A stretch of DNA of 64,000 nt from Verrucomicrobiota bacterium (lineage in GTDB: Bacteria > Verrucomicrobiota > Verrucomicrobiia > Opitutales > Opitutaceae): positions 124,001 to 188,000 of the forward strand of contig JAQGOP010000053.1 of NCBI GenBank assembly GCA_028293545.1. Reading direction: 5' to 3'. The notes beneath the pieces were generated by a model that did not search any database, had not been told where the DNA came from, and saw only the letters and a list, made by a program, of their open reading frames with translations. A program made the translations under genes and the position numbers. Positions 17,922-26,072 of this stretch are shown one piece after another (position 1 is the stretch's first letter; every line of letters starts with the position of its first letter).

Positions 17922-18374
17922 ATGCTCCGCAAAATCATCCAGTTAGTATTGGTAGCACCAATTCTCATCATCTCGCCTTTCGCGCTTCCCGCGGTGATTA
18001 TACCGTTCCTTCCGGATTTTTGGGCGAGGATTGCAAAGGGGGAGATGAAAGATGCGTTGGAGCTGATCGTGCTAGCTTCTGGCGCATACGGAATCCTCGC
18101 TCTACCGTTCTCGATATTCCTGTCACGAGAACGGATCCAAAGGAGAGCGTGGCTGCGGATCCTTCTCATATCGTGCCTCGCAGGTGGTTCAACGTGTGCA
18201 GTATTTTTGTTTTTTAATCAAAACTACCCACCGAATTCCTCTGACAATCGATTGAAAATGGCTTGGGAGTTGGGCGGTCCATTGATCGTGGCCATTTGGA
18301 ATATCGCGCGGCTCATACGGATGCCGAACTGCAGGGCGGAACCAGTCTCGCCGAGCCGAGCTGGTTCACCGTAA
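17922..18374 (+). CDS. small integral membrane protein, unknown function
   Basis: A 150-residue protein with four likely membrane segments: residues about 5-28 (IIQLVLVAPILIISPFALPAV), 46-66 (LELIVLASGAYGILALPFSIF), 77-98 (LRILLISCLAGGSTCAVFLFF) and 113-131 (ELGGPLIVAIWNIARLI). The loops are short and basic on the predicted inner side (SRERIQRRAW). No family is recognised. It is followed 11 bases after its stop by the partial repeat copy E, and lies in the same lower-GC stretch as the other orphan genes. Confidence 0.6.
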   Translation: MLRKIIQLVLVAPILIISPFALPAVIIPFLPDFWARIAKGEMKDALELIVLASGAYGILALPFSIFLSRERIQRRAWLRILLISCLAGGSTCAVFLFFNQNYPPNSSDNRLKMAWELGGPLIVAIWNIARLIRMPNCRAEPVSPSRAGSP

Positions 18375-18385
18375 CGTAGAGAATG

Positions 18386-18400
18386 GACGCTACAGGAATC
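18386..18400 (+). repeat. partial copy E of the 60-bp interspersed repeat
   Basis: ATG followed by GACGCTACAGGAATC: the first 10 bases equal those of the full copies and most of the next five agree, then the match is lost. It lies 11 bases after the stop of the membrane protein at 17922-18374 and marks the right end of the array. An AAAGGTAAG at 18450 could be a displaced piece of the centre. Confidence 0.55.
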
Positions 18401-18433
18401 CAACCGGTGACCCCGATGGGGCGTTGGCTGATT

Positions 18434-19276
18434 TCAGCCTGTTGCGGGCAAAGGTAAGGGAATGATTTGCGCTGCGGCCGCGTCCTTTTCGTAGTCCTCC
18501 AGCGGTGGCAGCGTTACCTTGGCGTTTCTGGAATATACCCGGTGCACTGCCTTGCTGTTGTGCCCCAAGGCGAGCTGGGCAAATCGCTCGGGATAACCGG
18601 CTGCTTGGCGCGTTCGATCATTATAGACGCGCGGCCAGCAGATATGTCGTTCCTCCGGGAAAACAGTATAGTCCACGTCGCCCCCTGCGGCCCGAAGTGC
18701 TGCCACCATCCTCGCGCTGTGGTCTTCGGAGACAATGGGGTCTTTGGCGCCATGATAGACCCAGACAGGAAGATGGCGTAGACACGCCACGCGGGTGGGA
18801 CCTCCGCCGCCGCAGATCGGGACGATTGCCGCAAAGAGCTCAGGTTCTCGGATGGCCAGGTCCCAAGTGGCGAAACCGCCCATGGAGATGCCGGTGAGAT
18901 AGACGCGATCGGGATCGACTTGGTAGGAAGTGATAATTTCGCGGACGAGCGCCTGCAGCTTCGCGCCGTCCCACCACTCATCCGAACAAATCGGCGTGAC
19001 GAGAAGAAATGGGAAATTGATCCCATGCGCCACGCGTTCAGGGGGACCCCAGTGCTGCGCACCGTCGACGGAATTGTCGCCTTTGCCATGAAGGAAAATC
19101 ATCAGCGGCACCCCACCCGCATGCGGATAGCCGGGCGGCCGGTACAGCAGGTAGGTGTAGGTCTCCGACGGGACGACGGAAAAGGCTGCGTCCGGAGTGC
19201 TGGGCATTGCCGCCGCGGCGAGCGCGCAGAGCCAGAACGGAGTGTGCCCGATCAGATTGAGCATATTCCCGGTCAT
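18434..19276 (-). CDS. secreted esterase of the PHB-depolymerase/feruloyl-esterase-like alpha/beta hydrolase group
   Basis: A 280-residue alpha/beta hydrolase. The ATG at 19276 overlaps the stop of the gene before it (ATGA) and gives an export signal (MLNLIGHTPFWLCALAAAAM). Visible features are the oxyanion region MIFLHGKGDN, the nucleophile motif GISMGGFATWDLA, and a likely acid at YHGAKDPIVSEDHS with the histidine in EERHICWPRVY. This is the layout of the esterases that remove acetyl or feruloyl groups from plant polysaccharides. The last 50 residues after RVYND are longer than usual for the family. It is the last gene of a two-gene unit under operator site 1. Confidence 0.75.
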   Translation of the reverse strand: MTGNMLNLIGHTPFWLCALAAAAMPSTPDAAFSVVPSETYTYLLYRPPGYPHAGGVPLMIFLHGKGDNSVDGAQHWGPPERVAHGINFPFLLVTPICSDEWWDGAKLQALVREIITSYQVDPDRVYLTGISMGGFATWDLAIREPELFAAIVPICGGGGPTRVACLRHLPVWVYHGAKDPIVSEDHSARMVAALRAAGGDVDYTVFPEERHICWPRVYNDRTRQAAGYPERFAQLALGHNSKAVHRVYSRNAKVTLPPLEDYEKDAAAAQIIPLPLPATG

Positions 19277-20388
19277 TTGTGCCCGTGTCGTCCGCAAGCC
19301 TCCGCGGACCCTTGGGCCGTTTCCCATAGAAAATCGAAGGCCTTCGGGCCATTGATGCGGTGACGGCCCTCGAAAAAATCCGTGTCGATCCGGCTCTTCG
19401 CGCCGAAAGTCCCGTACACCTGACGCGCGCGGTTTACGCTGCTCACCACCGCCGGGAAGGGAAAAATCGGATCGTGCGTGCCGGCTTCGATCAGGAGCGG
19501 CCGGGGCGCAATCAGTCCCACCAAGTCGTACATTTCCCCGAACCGATGCAACCCGGGCACGAGGTTGCAGGGGCAATGCTGCATGGCGAGAACGCTATCC
19601 TGGAAGGTCGAAAAATAGCCGCTGATCACGCAGGCGCGGATGCGTTCATCGAGGCAGGCCGCAAAAAAGAGGTTGGCTCCGCCCCCGGATATTCCCATCG
19701 CGGTCAAGCGGGAGCAATCGAGGTCAGTCCGCGTGGAAAGATAATCGACTAGGCGGCGTGCCTCGGCGACGCGCATGCCGATCACGGAAAGACCCAGGTG
19801 AATGGCCAAGGCAGCGCTGTGGGCGCAGGTCGTGGGAATGCTTTGCCCGATCGCCGGATCAAGGGTGGAAAAGTTTGTCTGCCGCTCGCCGAATCCGGCG
19901 ATCTCCGGAGCCGCGACGGCAAAGCCCCGGCGACACAGCGCAATGCCGAAGTCGCGATAGTCGCCGTCCGGGGTGTCTCGTTCGCTGCCATCTTCCCACA
20001 GGCCGACGATGTCCTTCACGCCGTAACCGTGGCCGTGAAAAGCGAGGGCGAGCGGAGGCGGTTTCACCCCGCCCTTTGGCACAAGCAGATACACGGGCAT
20101 CGCCTGCGAGCGCGATATTTGGATCACGAATTTGTGCCGGACATAGTCGCCCTTGTCGACGGATCCGATCGCGCGAGGCGCGAACGGCGCACCCCGCTTT
20201 TGCTGGGAGCCGAGAAGTCGCGCCAGCGCGCGGCGGGTCGTCGCCTGCCACGCGAGCGCGGCCGAATGGCTCCTCGCGTGAAATCGAAACGGCGCACGAT
20301 CGGGCCGGAGCATCTGTTCGAGCGCCGGACCCGGGGCGAATGGGTCGCGAACGACGCGGGATCGGCTGGGGACCTGAACCATGGTCAT
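19273..20388 (-). CDS. dienelactone-hydrolase / acetyl-xylan-esterase-like alpha/beta hydrolase
   Basis: A protein of about 371 residues. The start is taken as the ATG at 20388 (MTMVQVPSRS); an ATG two codons later is equally possible. It has the core ALAFHGHGYGVKD (oxyanion hole), GISGGGANLFFAACLD (nucleophile serine) and PLLIEAGTHDPIFPF (acid), with the histidine probably in EGRHRINGPKAFDF. The long insert around RDTPDGDYRDFGIALCRRGF is typical of the Abhydrolase_7 / acetyl-esterase group often found in polysaccharide utilisation loci. No signal peptide is evident. Operator site 1 stands about 39 bases upstream, so the LacI regulator is likely to control it. Confidence 0.7.
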   Translation of the reverse strand: MTMVQVPSRSRVVRDPFAPGPALEQMLRPDRAPFRFHARSHSAALAWQATTRRALARLLGSQQKRGAPFAPRAIGSVDKGDYVRHKFVIQISRSQAMPVYLLVPKGGVKPPPLALAFHGHGYGVKDIVGLWEDGSERDTPDGDYRDFGIALCRRGFAVAAPEIAGFGERQTNFSTLDPAIGQSIPTTCAHSAALAIHLGLSVIGMRVAEARRLVDYLSTRTDLDCSRLTAMGISGGGANLFFAACLDERIRACVISGYFSTFQDSVLAMQHCPCNLVPGLHRFGEMYDLVGLIAPRPLLIEAGTHDPIFPFPAVVSSVNRARQVYGTFGAKSRIDTDFFEGRHRINGPKAFDFLWETAQGSAEACGRHGHK

Positions 20389-20426
20389 AGCCCAGCATGC
20401 GCACGCCAATGTCTCACGCCCGATGC

Positions 20427-20442
20427 ACTCAACCGAATGAGT
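20427..20442. promoter_or_regulatory. LacI-type operator, site 1
   Basis: ACTCAACCGAATGAGT, a palindrome with arms ACTCA/TGAGT around a central CG. It lies 39 bases before the hydrolase start at 20388 and behind the AraC gene. It is one of six near-identical sites restricted to the 20-50 kb locus. Confidence 0.75.
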
Positions 20443-20456
20443 CGCGCGAGGCGGGC

Positions 20457-21317
20457 TCAGTGCCCACGGACACTGCGCCTAAAAAGCTTGGGTGCCTGGC
20501 CGAACCGGCGCTTGAAACAGCGCGAGAAATAAAACTCATCGCAGAATCCGAGTTGCTGAGCGATCTCCTTGATGGAGTGCTGGCCTTGGTGGAGGAGCGC
20601 GGCGGAGCGGTCGATGCGGGCATCCATCCGAAACTGTCCGGGCGAAAATCCCATCTCGATGCGGAACCGTTTGCGGAACTGCCCGTAGGAACACCCAAGC
20701 CGTCGCGCCACTGCGCCCAAGCTTGATGCGGCCATCTTTTCGTCCTCGGTGAGGAGCCGGCAGGCTTGATCAAGCCAATCGGTTTGCTTCACCGGTTCGG
20801 CAGGGGAGCGGTGGGCCGAAAGCATGTCGGTCAGGACGGCGACGAAATGCGCGACAATGGAATCAGCCGGGGTCTTGTGCCGCAGATGGACCGGCGGGAT
20901 GATGGCGAACATCCGCCGAAACCAATAGTCGCGACCCAGCGCGGGCTGGACTGGACGCTTGGGATTAAGGAGCCCGCCGCGTCGCATGAGGTCGAACACG
21001 GGTCCTTCGAATTCGAACCAGAACTCATCCCAGAACTGCCCGGGAACCGTGCCGCAGGCATGGGCGATGTGGGGGAAAAAGATCACGGCGCTCTCCGCCG
21101 GCACCGCGCACGCGATCCCGTTCGCGTCGCGGTAAAGTCCGTTTCCGTTCAGGATATAGTTGAGCGAATAGATTCCACGGTTGCGCGTTCGGTTGGTGGC
21201 GATTCCGACCCCTGTCCCTTCCTTGTTGATGCCCGCGAGGAGGACGCTCCCGAGCGGCGATCGGACGGGCCGGAGGAGCAGTCGGGTCTTGATCGTATGA
21301 TCGATGATCGTGGCCAT
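20457..21317 (-). CDS. AraC-family transcriptional regulator
   Basis: A 286-residue regulator. An N-terminal cupin-like sugar-sensing domain (about residues 15-170, with NYILNGNGLYRD and AESAVIFFPHIAHACG) is followed by the two helix-turn-helix units of AraC proteins: SLGAVARRLGCSYGQFRKRF (about 202-221) and IKEIAQQLGFCDEFYFSRCF (about 252-271), ending in GQAPKLFRRS. It lies directly downstream of the xylitol-pathway operon and upstream of two esterase genes, all in the same direction. It probably senses a mono- or oligosaccharide of the locus. Whether it controls these neighbours or acts with the LacI regulator cannot be read from the sequence. Confidence 0.9.
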   Translation of the reverse strand: MATIIDHTIKTRLLLRPVRSPLGSVLLAGINKEGTGVGIATNRTRNRGIYSLNYILNGNGLYRDANGIACAVPAESAVIFFPHIAHACGTVPGQFWDEFWFEFEGPVFDLMRRGGLLNPKRPVQPALGRDYWFRRMFAIIPPVHLRHKTPADSIVAHFVAVLTDMLSAHRSPAEPVKQTDWLDQACRLLTEDEKMAASSLGAVARRLGCSYGQFRKRFRIEMGFSPGQFRMDARIDRSAALLHQGQHSIKEIAQQLGFCDEFYFSRCFKRRFGQAPKLFRRSVRGH

Positions 21318-21384
21318 CGCGGGATCGGGTCGAGGCGTAGACGCCGGGATGGAGCGTGTCGAGCGCCCGCGATCCCGCTCGTTC

Positions 21385-22119
21385 TTAGGTCGCGAGAAAT
21401 CCGCCGTCCACCGGCAGGCTGATTCCGTTGATCATGGCGGCATCGCTGCTCAGCAGAAACGCGACGACTGCCGCCACCTCGCTGGAGGCGGCGAACCGGC
21501 CGAGGGGAATTTTCTCCAGCATCGGCCCGCTCTTAGCGGCATCGCCCCATGCCATGGCTCCCATCGGGGTCAGGGTGACGGTGGGGTTCACGGTGTTCAC
21601 GCGGATGCCATGCGGCCCGAGCTCGAGTGCCATCACGCGGGTCAGGGCGTCCAGCGCACCCTTCGAAGCGCAGTAGGCACTGTGGTCCCGGAGTGCCGCG
21701 AGCGAAGCCTGGCTCGAGACATTAACGATGACGCCGGCATGGCCCCGGGCGATCCACCCCTTCGCGATGATTTGGGAAAGGAGCAGGGCGCCGCGAACGT
21801 TGATGGCGATGGTCGCATCGAACGCCGCCGCTGTCGTCTGCAGGAACGGCTCCGGGATGGAAATCCCCGCGTTGTTCACGAGGAAATCAACGCGGCCGGC
21901 GGCCTCACCGATCCGCCGGATGTTGTCGGCGTCGGCCAGGTCACCGGGGATCGTCGCGCACGCGATATCGTCGGCCAGGGACGCGAGGTCCGCCGGTGTC
22001 CGGCTCACGGCGATGATCTCCGCGCCCTCCGCCGCGAGACGGCGCGCAATCTCGCGCCCGATGCCCTTTCCCGCCCCGGTAACCAAAATCCGCTGCTGCG
22101 AGAATCTTCCCGTGCTCAT
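21385..22119 (-). CDS. SDR dehydrogenase resembling L-xylulose (dicarbonyl) reductase
   Basis: A 244-residue short-chain dehydrogenase. The cofactor site is [14 protein letters not shown] at residues 12-25; NNAGI follows at 83-87; the catalytic set is NVSSQAS with Y153-K157 in [14 protein letters not shown]. The stretch [24 protein letters not shown] and the C-terminal PLGRFA, then LPVDGGFLA, closely follow animal and fungal L-xylulose reductase (DCXR), which reduces L-xylulose to xylitol with NADPH. This likeness was read by eye and the substrate is inferred. Its ATG overlaps the stop of the xylitol dehydrogenase gene (ATGA), which would carry out the next step, so the pair makes biochemical sense. 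Confidence 0.75.
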   Translation of the reverse strand: MSTGRFSQQRILVTGAGKGIGREIARRLAAEGAEIIAVSRTPADLASLADDIACATIPGDLADADNIRRIGEAAGRVDFLVNNAGISIPEPFLQTTAAAFDATIAINVRGALLLSQIIAKGWIARGHAGVIVNVSSQASLAALRDHSAYCASKGALDALTRVMALELGPHGIRVNTVNPTVTLTPMGAMAWGDAAKSGPMLEKIPLGRFAASSEVAAVVAFLLSSDAAMINGISLPVDGGFLAT

Positions 22120-23147
22120 AGGTCGATCTGGATTTTTATCGTGGTCGGTTTCGCCTGCGCGGCGCAGCCGAATGCTGCGATTCCGTCGTCGAATTCGAAA
22201 CGTTCAGTAATGAGCGGCCGCACGTCGATTTTCCCGCTGCGCATCAGCGCGAGCGCCCGCGGGAAAACGTGGGCGTAGCGGAAGATCGTCTCGATCCTCG
22301 CCTCCTTGACCTGCGCCGCGACCACGTCGAACGGGACCGGCTGGCCCGGCATGCCGATCAGGACGATGGCACCGCCGGGACGGAGCGCCGCGACGCCCTG
22401 CGCGAGTGCCGAGGGATGGCCGGTCGCGTCGAAAACGAGGTCGGCGCCCCAGTCGCCCGTCGCTTCGCGGACGACGGCGACGAGGTTTTCCTCGCGCGCA
22501 TTTATCGGCGTGATCGGGCCGAGGCCTGCGGCGAGACCGAGTTTCGGGGCGAGGACGTCGGACAGAAAAATCCGACTGCAGCCGCCGGCGAGGGCCGCCA
22601 AGGCCGTGAGAATGCCGATCGGTCCGGCGCCCATCACGACCGCGACGTCCCCGGGTGCGATCCGCGCCTGGGTCGCCGCGTGAAGGCCCACCGCGAGCGG
22701 CTCGACCATGGCGCCTTCGGCGAACGTAACGTTTGATGGGAGCCGGAAAGTGAAGGCCGCGGGGTGGACGACAGTGGGGCGCAGGCAGCCGTGCACGGGC
22801 GGCGTAGCCCAGAATCGGACGTTGGGATCCAGATTGTACCTGCCGAGGCGGGTTGCCCGTCCCAAGGAGTTCGGTATGCCCGGCTCCATGCAGACGCGGT
22901 CGCCCGGCGCGAGGTCCGTCACCCCGGGCCCGATTTCGAGGACGACCCCGGCGGCCTCGTGGCCCAAGACCATGGGTGCGCGGACCACGAAGGGCCCGAT
23001 CGCGCCGTGTTGGAAATAGTGCAGATCGCTCCCGCAGATTCCAACGGTGCGGATCTGGATCCGGACATCGTGCGGTCCGAGAGTCTCGGGCAGTTCAATC
23101 TCCCGGAGCGAGAGCCGTAGTTTCTCCTCGAGGACCAGGGCCTTCAT
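22116..23147 (-). CDS. zinc-dependent xylitol (sorbitol-type) dehydrogenase
   Basis: A 343-residue medium-chain dehydrogenase. Catalytic-zinc residues are in [13 protein letters not shown] (Cys/Asp region, residues about 37-49) and LGHEAAG (His-Glu). The NAD-binding fold shows [17 protein letters not shown]. The segment [41 protein letters not shown] matches the xylitol dehydrogenase / D-xylulose reductase branch of the sorbitol dehydrogenase family and lacks the four-cysteine structural zinc loop. It should oxidise xylitol to D-xylulose with NAD. It overlaps the CE7 esterase gene upstream and the L-xylulose-reductase-like gene downstream, each by an ATGA. Confidence 0.8.
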   Translation of the reverse strand: MKALVLEEKLRLSLREIELPETLGPHDVRIQIRTVGICGSDLHYFQHGAIGPFVVRAPMVLGHEAAGVVLEIGPGVTDLAPGDRVCMEPGIPNSLGRATRLGRYNLDPNVRFWATPPVHGCLRPTVVHPAAFTFRLPSNVTFAEGAMVEPLAVGLHAATQARIAPGDVAVVMGAGPIGILTALAALAGGCSRIFLSDVLAPKLGLAAGLGPITPINAREENLVAVVREATGDWGADLVFDATGHPSALAQGVAALRPGGAIVLIGMPGQPVPFDVVAAQVKEARIETIFRYAHVFPRALALMRSGKIDVRPLITERFEFDDGIAAFGCAAQAKPTTIKIQIDL

Positions 23148-24094
23148 GGGAGGAGGAACGCCTCGAGTGCCCGCCGCACGCGGCCGGTTTCCTCGGCTTC
23201 ACCCGGATGGGGAAAGTGCGCGGCCTCGACGATCACGAGTTCCTTCGGGCCCGAGAGGGCATTGTAGACCGCGAATTGCCCGGGCGGCGGCACCGCGGGA
23301 TCAAACGGCGCGGCGACGACCTGCACCGGGATGCGCAAGTGCCGCGCGGCGGTTGCGGCGTCGAAGTAGCGCAAGACATCCAGCACTCCCGGATGGGTGC
23401 GAGCATAGGTTCGGATGGCTTCGCCGCTACCGACTGAGGGCAGGGTGACGCGCAGCGGATGGTGGCCGAAACTGGGAACGCCGAGATGCGCCTTTTGAAA
23501 GCGCGCGTCCCACGGCAGCGCCAAGGCACCGATGCCGCCCCCGAAACTGCTGCCCACGTAATCGAGTTGCCGCCGGGCGGCGGGCACGACTTCCAGGAGC
23601 GCCGACGCGGCGGCCCAGAGGTCCGCGGCGCAGCCCCGGTGAATGTAGGTGCCGCGCGCGGTGATCCCATGGAGCACGTGCGCGGCAACCGTAGACGGGA
23701 ATGCGGGGCCGGCGCTCCGGGACAAACCACGGGCGCAGGGAAAGATCGCGGCCGCTTGAGGCGCCGGCAGCCATTCGTCCGGCTCCTCCCGGCTGCCGTA
23801 GCCGTGCCCGATGACGAGGCCGCGCGTGATCGGCCCGGTCTCGGGCCGCGTCAGCCAGCCGTGGATGCGGGCGCCGCCGAGGGCATTGAAACTGATGTCG
23901 AAGACAGCGGCGTTCGGGAGGCGAAGGGCGGAAGGGGCGAGCGCCAGGTCCAGCGGGACTCGTGCGGCCTCTTCAAATGTGCCCCGCCAGAAGTCGGCAA
24001 AATCCGCCGGCTCCGGCGGGCCTGCCACGCATCGGAGCGCGGCGAGATCGTAGCCGTAGGTCGGATCGAACGGGAACGAATGGTTGAAGCTCAC
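23144..24094 (-). CDS. CE7 acetyl xylan esterase / cephalosporin-C deacetylase family
   Basis: A 316-residue alpha/beta hydrolase, the usual CE7 length. The GTG at 24094 ([16 protein letters not shown]) overlaps the mutarotase stop (GTGA) and is preferred to an upstream frame extension that has no family match. Motifs: [14 protein letters not shown] for the oxyanion hole, the RGL motif in [11 protein letters not shown], nucleophile [11 protein letters not shown], acid in [10 protein letters not shown], histidine in [11 protein letters not shown]7 enzymes remove acetyl groups from xylo-oligosaccharides, mostly inside the cell; no signal peptide is seen here. It forms part of the five-gene operon running from the GH39 enzyme to the SDR. 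Confidence 0.85.
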   Translation of the reverse strand: MSFNHSFPFDPTYGYDLAALRCVAGPPEPADFADFWRGTFEEAARVPLDLALAPSALRLPNAAVFDISFNALGGARIHGWLTRPETGPITRGLVIGHGYGSREEPDEWLPAPQAAAIFPCARGLSRSAGPAFPSTVAAHVLHGITARGTYIHRGCAADLWAAASALLEVVPAARRQLDYVGSSFGGGIGALALPWDARFQKAHLGVPSFGHHPLRVTLPSVGSGEAIRTYARTHPGVLDVLRYFDAATAARHLRIPVQVVAAPFDPAVPPPGQFAVYNALSGPKELVIVEAAHFPHPGEAEETGRVRRALEAFLLP

Positions 24095-24417
24095 GGGGAA
24101 GGGTCGGGCAGGTGGAACACCTCGCGCAGGTCGACGGCACAGGGACGGCCGTCCCTTTCCACCGGCATCAGGTCCCTCATGTAATTCCACCAATGGCGAC
24201 ACGCGGGAGTCTCGGCGATGGTGTTCCAGCGCTCCTCGCTTTCGATTTCGGCGTAAGCGAAGAGCTGGCCGGTCGCGGCCTGCAGGAAGATGGAATAGTT
24301 GCGCACCCCGTGCGCGTCCAAGGTGTCGGCGAGGTCGCGGGCGATCGGCGCGTGGCGGCGTTCGTACTCCGCTGCGGTCCCCGGATACAGGCTCATGACA
24401 AAGGCCTTTCGGATCAT
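24091..24417 (-). CDS. rhaM: L-rhamnose mutarotase family protein
   Basis: A 108-residue protein, the normal size for RhaM. It begins MIRKAFVMSLYPG, continues with the family pattern EYERRHAPIARDLADTLDAHG, NYSIFLQAATGQLFAYAEIE and WWNYMRDLMP, and ends in LREVFHLP. RhaM interconverts alpha and beta anomers of L-rhamnose; related proteins act on other 6-deoxy sugars or L-sugars. It starts four bases after the GH39 stop and overlaps the CE7 gene, so it is an integral member of the operon. No L-rhamnose isomerase or kinase of the classical type is near it, so the true sugar may be the product of this locus. Confidence 0.85.
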   Translation of the reverse strand: MIRKAFVMSLYPGTAAEYERRHAPIARDLADTLDAHGVRNYSIFLQAATGQLFAYAEIESEERWNTIAETPACRHWWNYMRDLMPVERDGRPCAVDLREVFHLPDPSP

Positions 24418-24421
24418 GGCT

Positions 24422-25996
24422 TCAGGTGTCCACGATTTCCAGCAGGGCGATGCCAGGTCCCTCCATCGTGAAGCGTGCCGTCGCCCGTCCCTCGCCGCCC
24501 TCGACGCGGACCGCCCCGGCCATGGCTTGCAGCGGGTTGACGGCGGCGAGCTCGCGGGCCTGGGCGCGGGAAAGATAGTCAGGGGCACCCAGTTCCTTCC
24601 ACTGGGACAGGACGTTGTTCTCGTGGGAGTCCACGCGATAGAGTGCGCCCGCGCGGCTGCCGGGCGGCAGGTCGACGGACACATTGATGCTTTGCCGGGC
24701 CGGAACGTCGGCATGGTCATACGCGTACACCAGCACGTGTTTTTTCCCGTCGGGGGAAACGGTCGCGATCGCATTGTAGAACGAATCCAGGCCGGTCCCG
24801 GTCACGGGCACCCGCTGGTCGCCGAGGCGGTGGAGCAATTGGAAGGCGTGGTACGCGGGTTTGCGCAAGCCCTGCAGGTTCAGGAGCCCGTAGCCGCCGT
24901 GGAAGGCCTCGCGTCCGTAGCCAACTTGGTCGTACACATCGCTCAGGCACCAGTAGGCGAAAACATCGGCCTCCTGCGAGACTTCCGCCATCACGCGGAC
25001 GACGAACGCGGCCTCGCTTGCTTGCTCGCGCCGGTAGTCGATGCCGTGGAACGAGCGGCCCCATTCGTTCCAGTGCAATTCGCCCTTGAAGCCGAGCCGG
25101 TCGACCAGGGAGCGGATGCCGCGCATGACGCCGAGGCACGCGTTGGGAGACTGGTTGTTCTTGTCGATCTGCGGACCGTCGAAGGGTGCGAGCGGGTTCG
25201 CCATGGTCGCATCATTATTGTACATGTGCGTGATCAGGTAATCCGGAACGCAGTCGCGGTCGCGTCCCATCGCGAGCATCTCCTCCAGCCATTCGGCGTG
25301 GGCGGTCGAAGGGCCGCCCACCCGGAGCGAGGGGTCGACCGACTTCACCGCGCGGAAGGTCGACTCCCACAGGCGGAAAAAATCCGCCTGGTCCCCGCCC
25401 CAGAACGCTCCGCGCAGGTTCGGTTCGTTCCACGCTTCAAAATACCACTGCCGGACGACGGGCAGCGAATAGCGGTCCACCGCGTGCTCCACGGATTCCC
25501 GCACGAGGGTTTCCCACTCGGTCAGATCGCGGGGTGGACTGGTGCACGCGCGCGTGGTGAACACCGTTAGGTTGCCGCCCGCGAGCGCGCTCGGCACGAA
25601 GGAAGTCGTGATCATCGGATGCAGGCCATGGTCCACGATCGAGTCGATCGCGTAGTCGACGACCTGCCAGTTGGTGCGTGGAACCTTCGGCTCATAGCCC
25701 ATGAAGGAAGCCGGGCTCGGGCAGAACGTCCGCAGCTCGTCGTCGTACATGCCGACGGCCCGCACGTGGCGGGCGCCCAGTTCGAGGCGCGCGCATTCCA
25801 GGTGCTCTTGCACGTCCCGCCGCACGAACCAGCGGAATTGGTCCACGTTCACGATGCCCTCCCACGTATGCCGGAACGGAGCGGCCCGTTGCTCCCACTG
25901 CGGCTGAATCTGCAGCGAACGGGTTCCGCTTTGCAAGAGGCTGGGGGGCTGCCGGGTATGCTTGAGCCCGAGCGGGGGTACGGATGGCGTCACCAT
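24422..25996 (-). CDS. GH39-family glycosidase (beta-xylosidase-like)
   Basis: A 524-residue enzyme built as a TIM barrel with a C-terminal beta domain. The acid/base glutamate is in WYFEAWNEPNL (about residue 190) and the nucleophile glutamate in LHWNEWGRS (about 308), the spacing expected for GH39. Flanking family pieces include NVDQFRWF, YLITHMYNNDA, YWCLSDVYDQVG and HGGYGLLNLQGLRKPAYHAFQLLH. Characterised members release xylose from xylo-oligosaccharides or cleave iduronosides. No signal peptide is visible, so it probably acts in the cytoplasm or periplasm on imported oligomers. It is the first gene of the operon under operator site 2. Confidence 0.85.
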   Translation of the reverse strand: MVTPSVPPLGLKHTRQPPSLLQSGTRSLQIQPQWEQRAAPFRHTWEGIVNVDQFRWFVRRDVQEHLECARLELGARHVRAVGMYDDELRTFCPSPASFMGYEPKVPRTNWQVVDYAIDSIVDHGLHPMITTSFVPSALAGGNLTVFTTRACTSPPRDLTEWETLVRESVEHAVDRYSLPVVRQWYFEAWNEPNLRGAFWGGDQADFFRLWESTFRAVKSVDPSLRVGGPSTAHAEWLEEMLAMGRDRDCVPDYLITHMYNNDATMANPLAPFDGPQIDKNNQSPNACLGVMRGIRSLVDRLGFKGELHWNEWGRSFHGIDYRREQASEAAFVVRVMAEVSQEADVFAYWCLSDVYDQVGYGREAFHGGYGLLNLQGLRKPAYHAFQLLHRLGDQRVPVTGTGLDSFYNAIATVSPDGKKHVLVYAYDHADVPARQSINVSVDLPPGSRAGALYRVDSHENNVLSQWKELGAPDYLSRAQARELAAVNPLQAMAGAVRVEGGEGRATARFTMEGPGIALLEIVDT

Positions 25997-26040
25997 GGGC
26001 GGAATAATCCGCGGACGCAGTTCGCGGACAACGAAGGCCC

Positions 26041-26056
26041 ACTCAATCGCATGAGA
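26041..26056. promoter_or_regulatory. LacI-type operator, site 2
   Basis: ACTCAATCGCATGAGA, 45 bases upstream of the GH39 start codon (minus strand) and just after the end of the 2-hydroxyacid dehydrogenase gene. It implies a promoter inside this 76-base gap rather than simple read-through. Confidence 0.8.
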
Positions 26057-26072
26057 GGCCCCCTTGCGGAGG

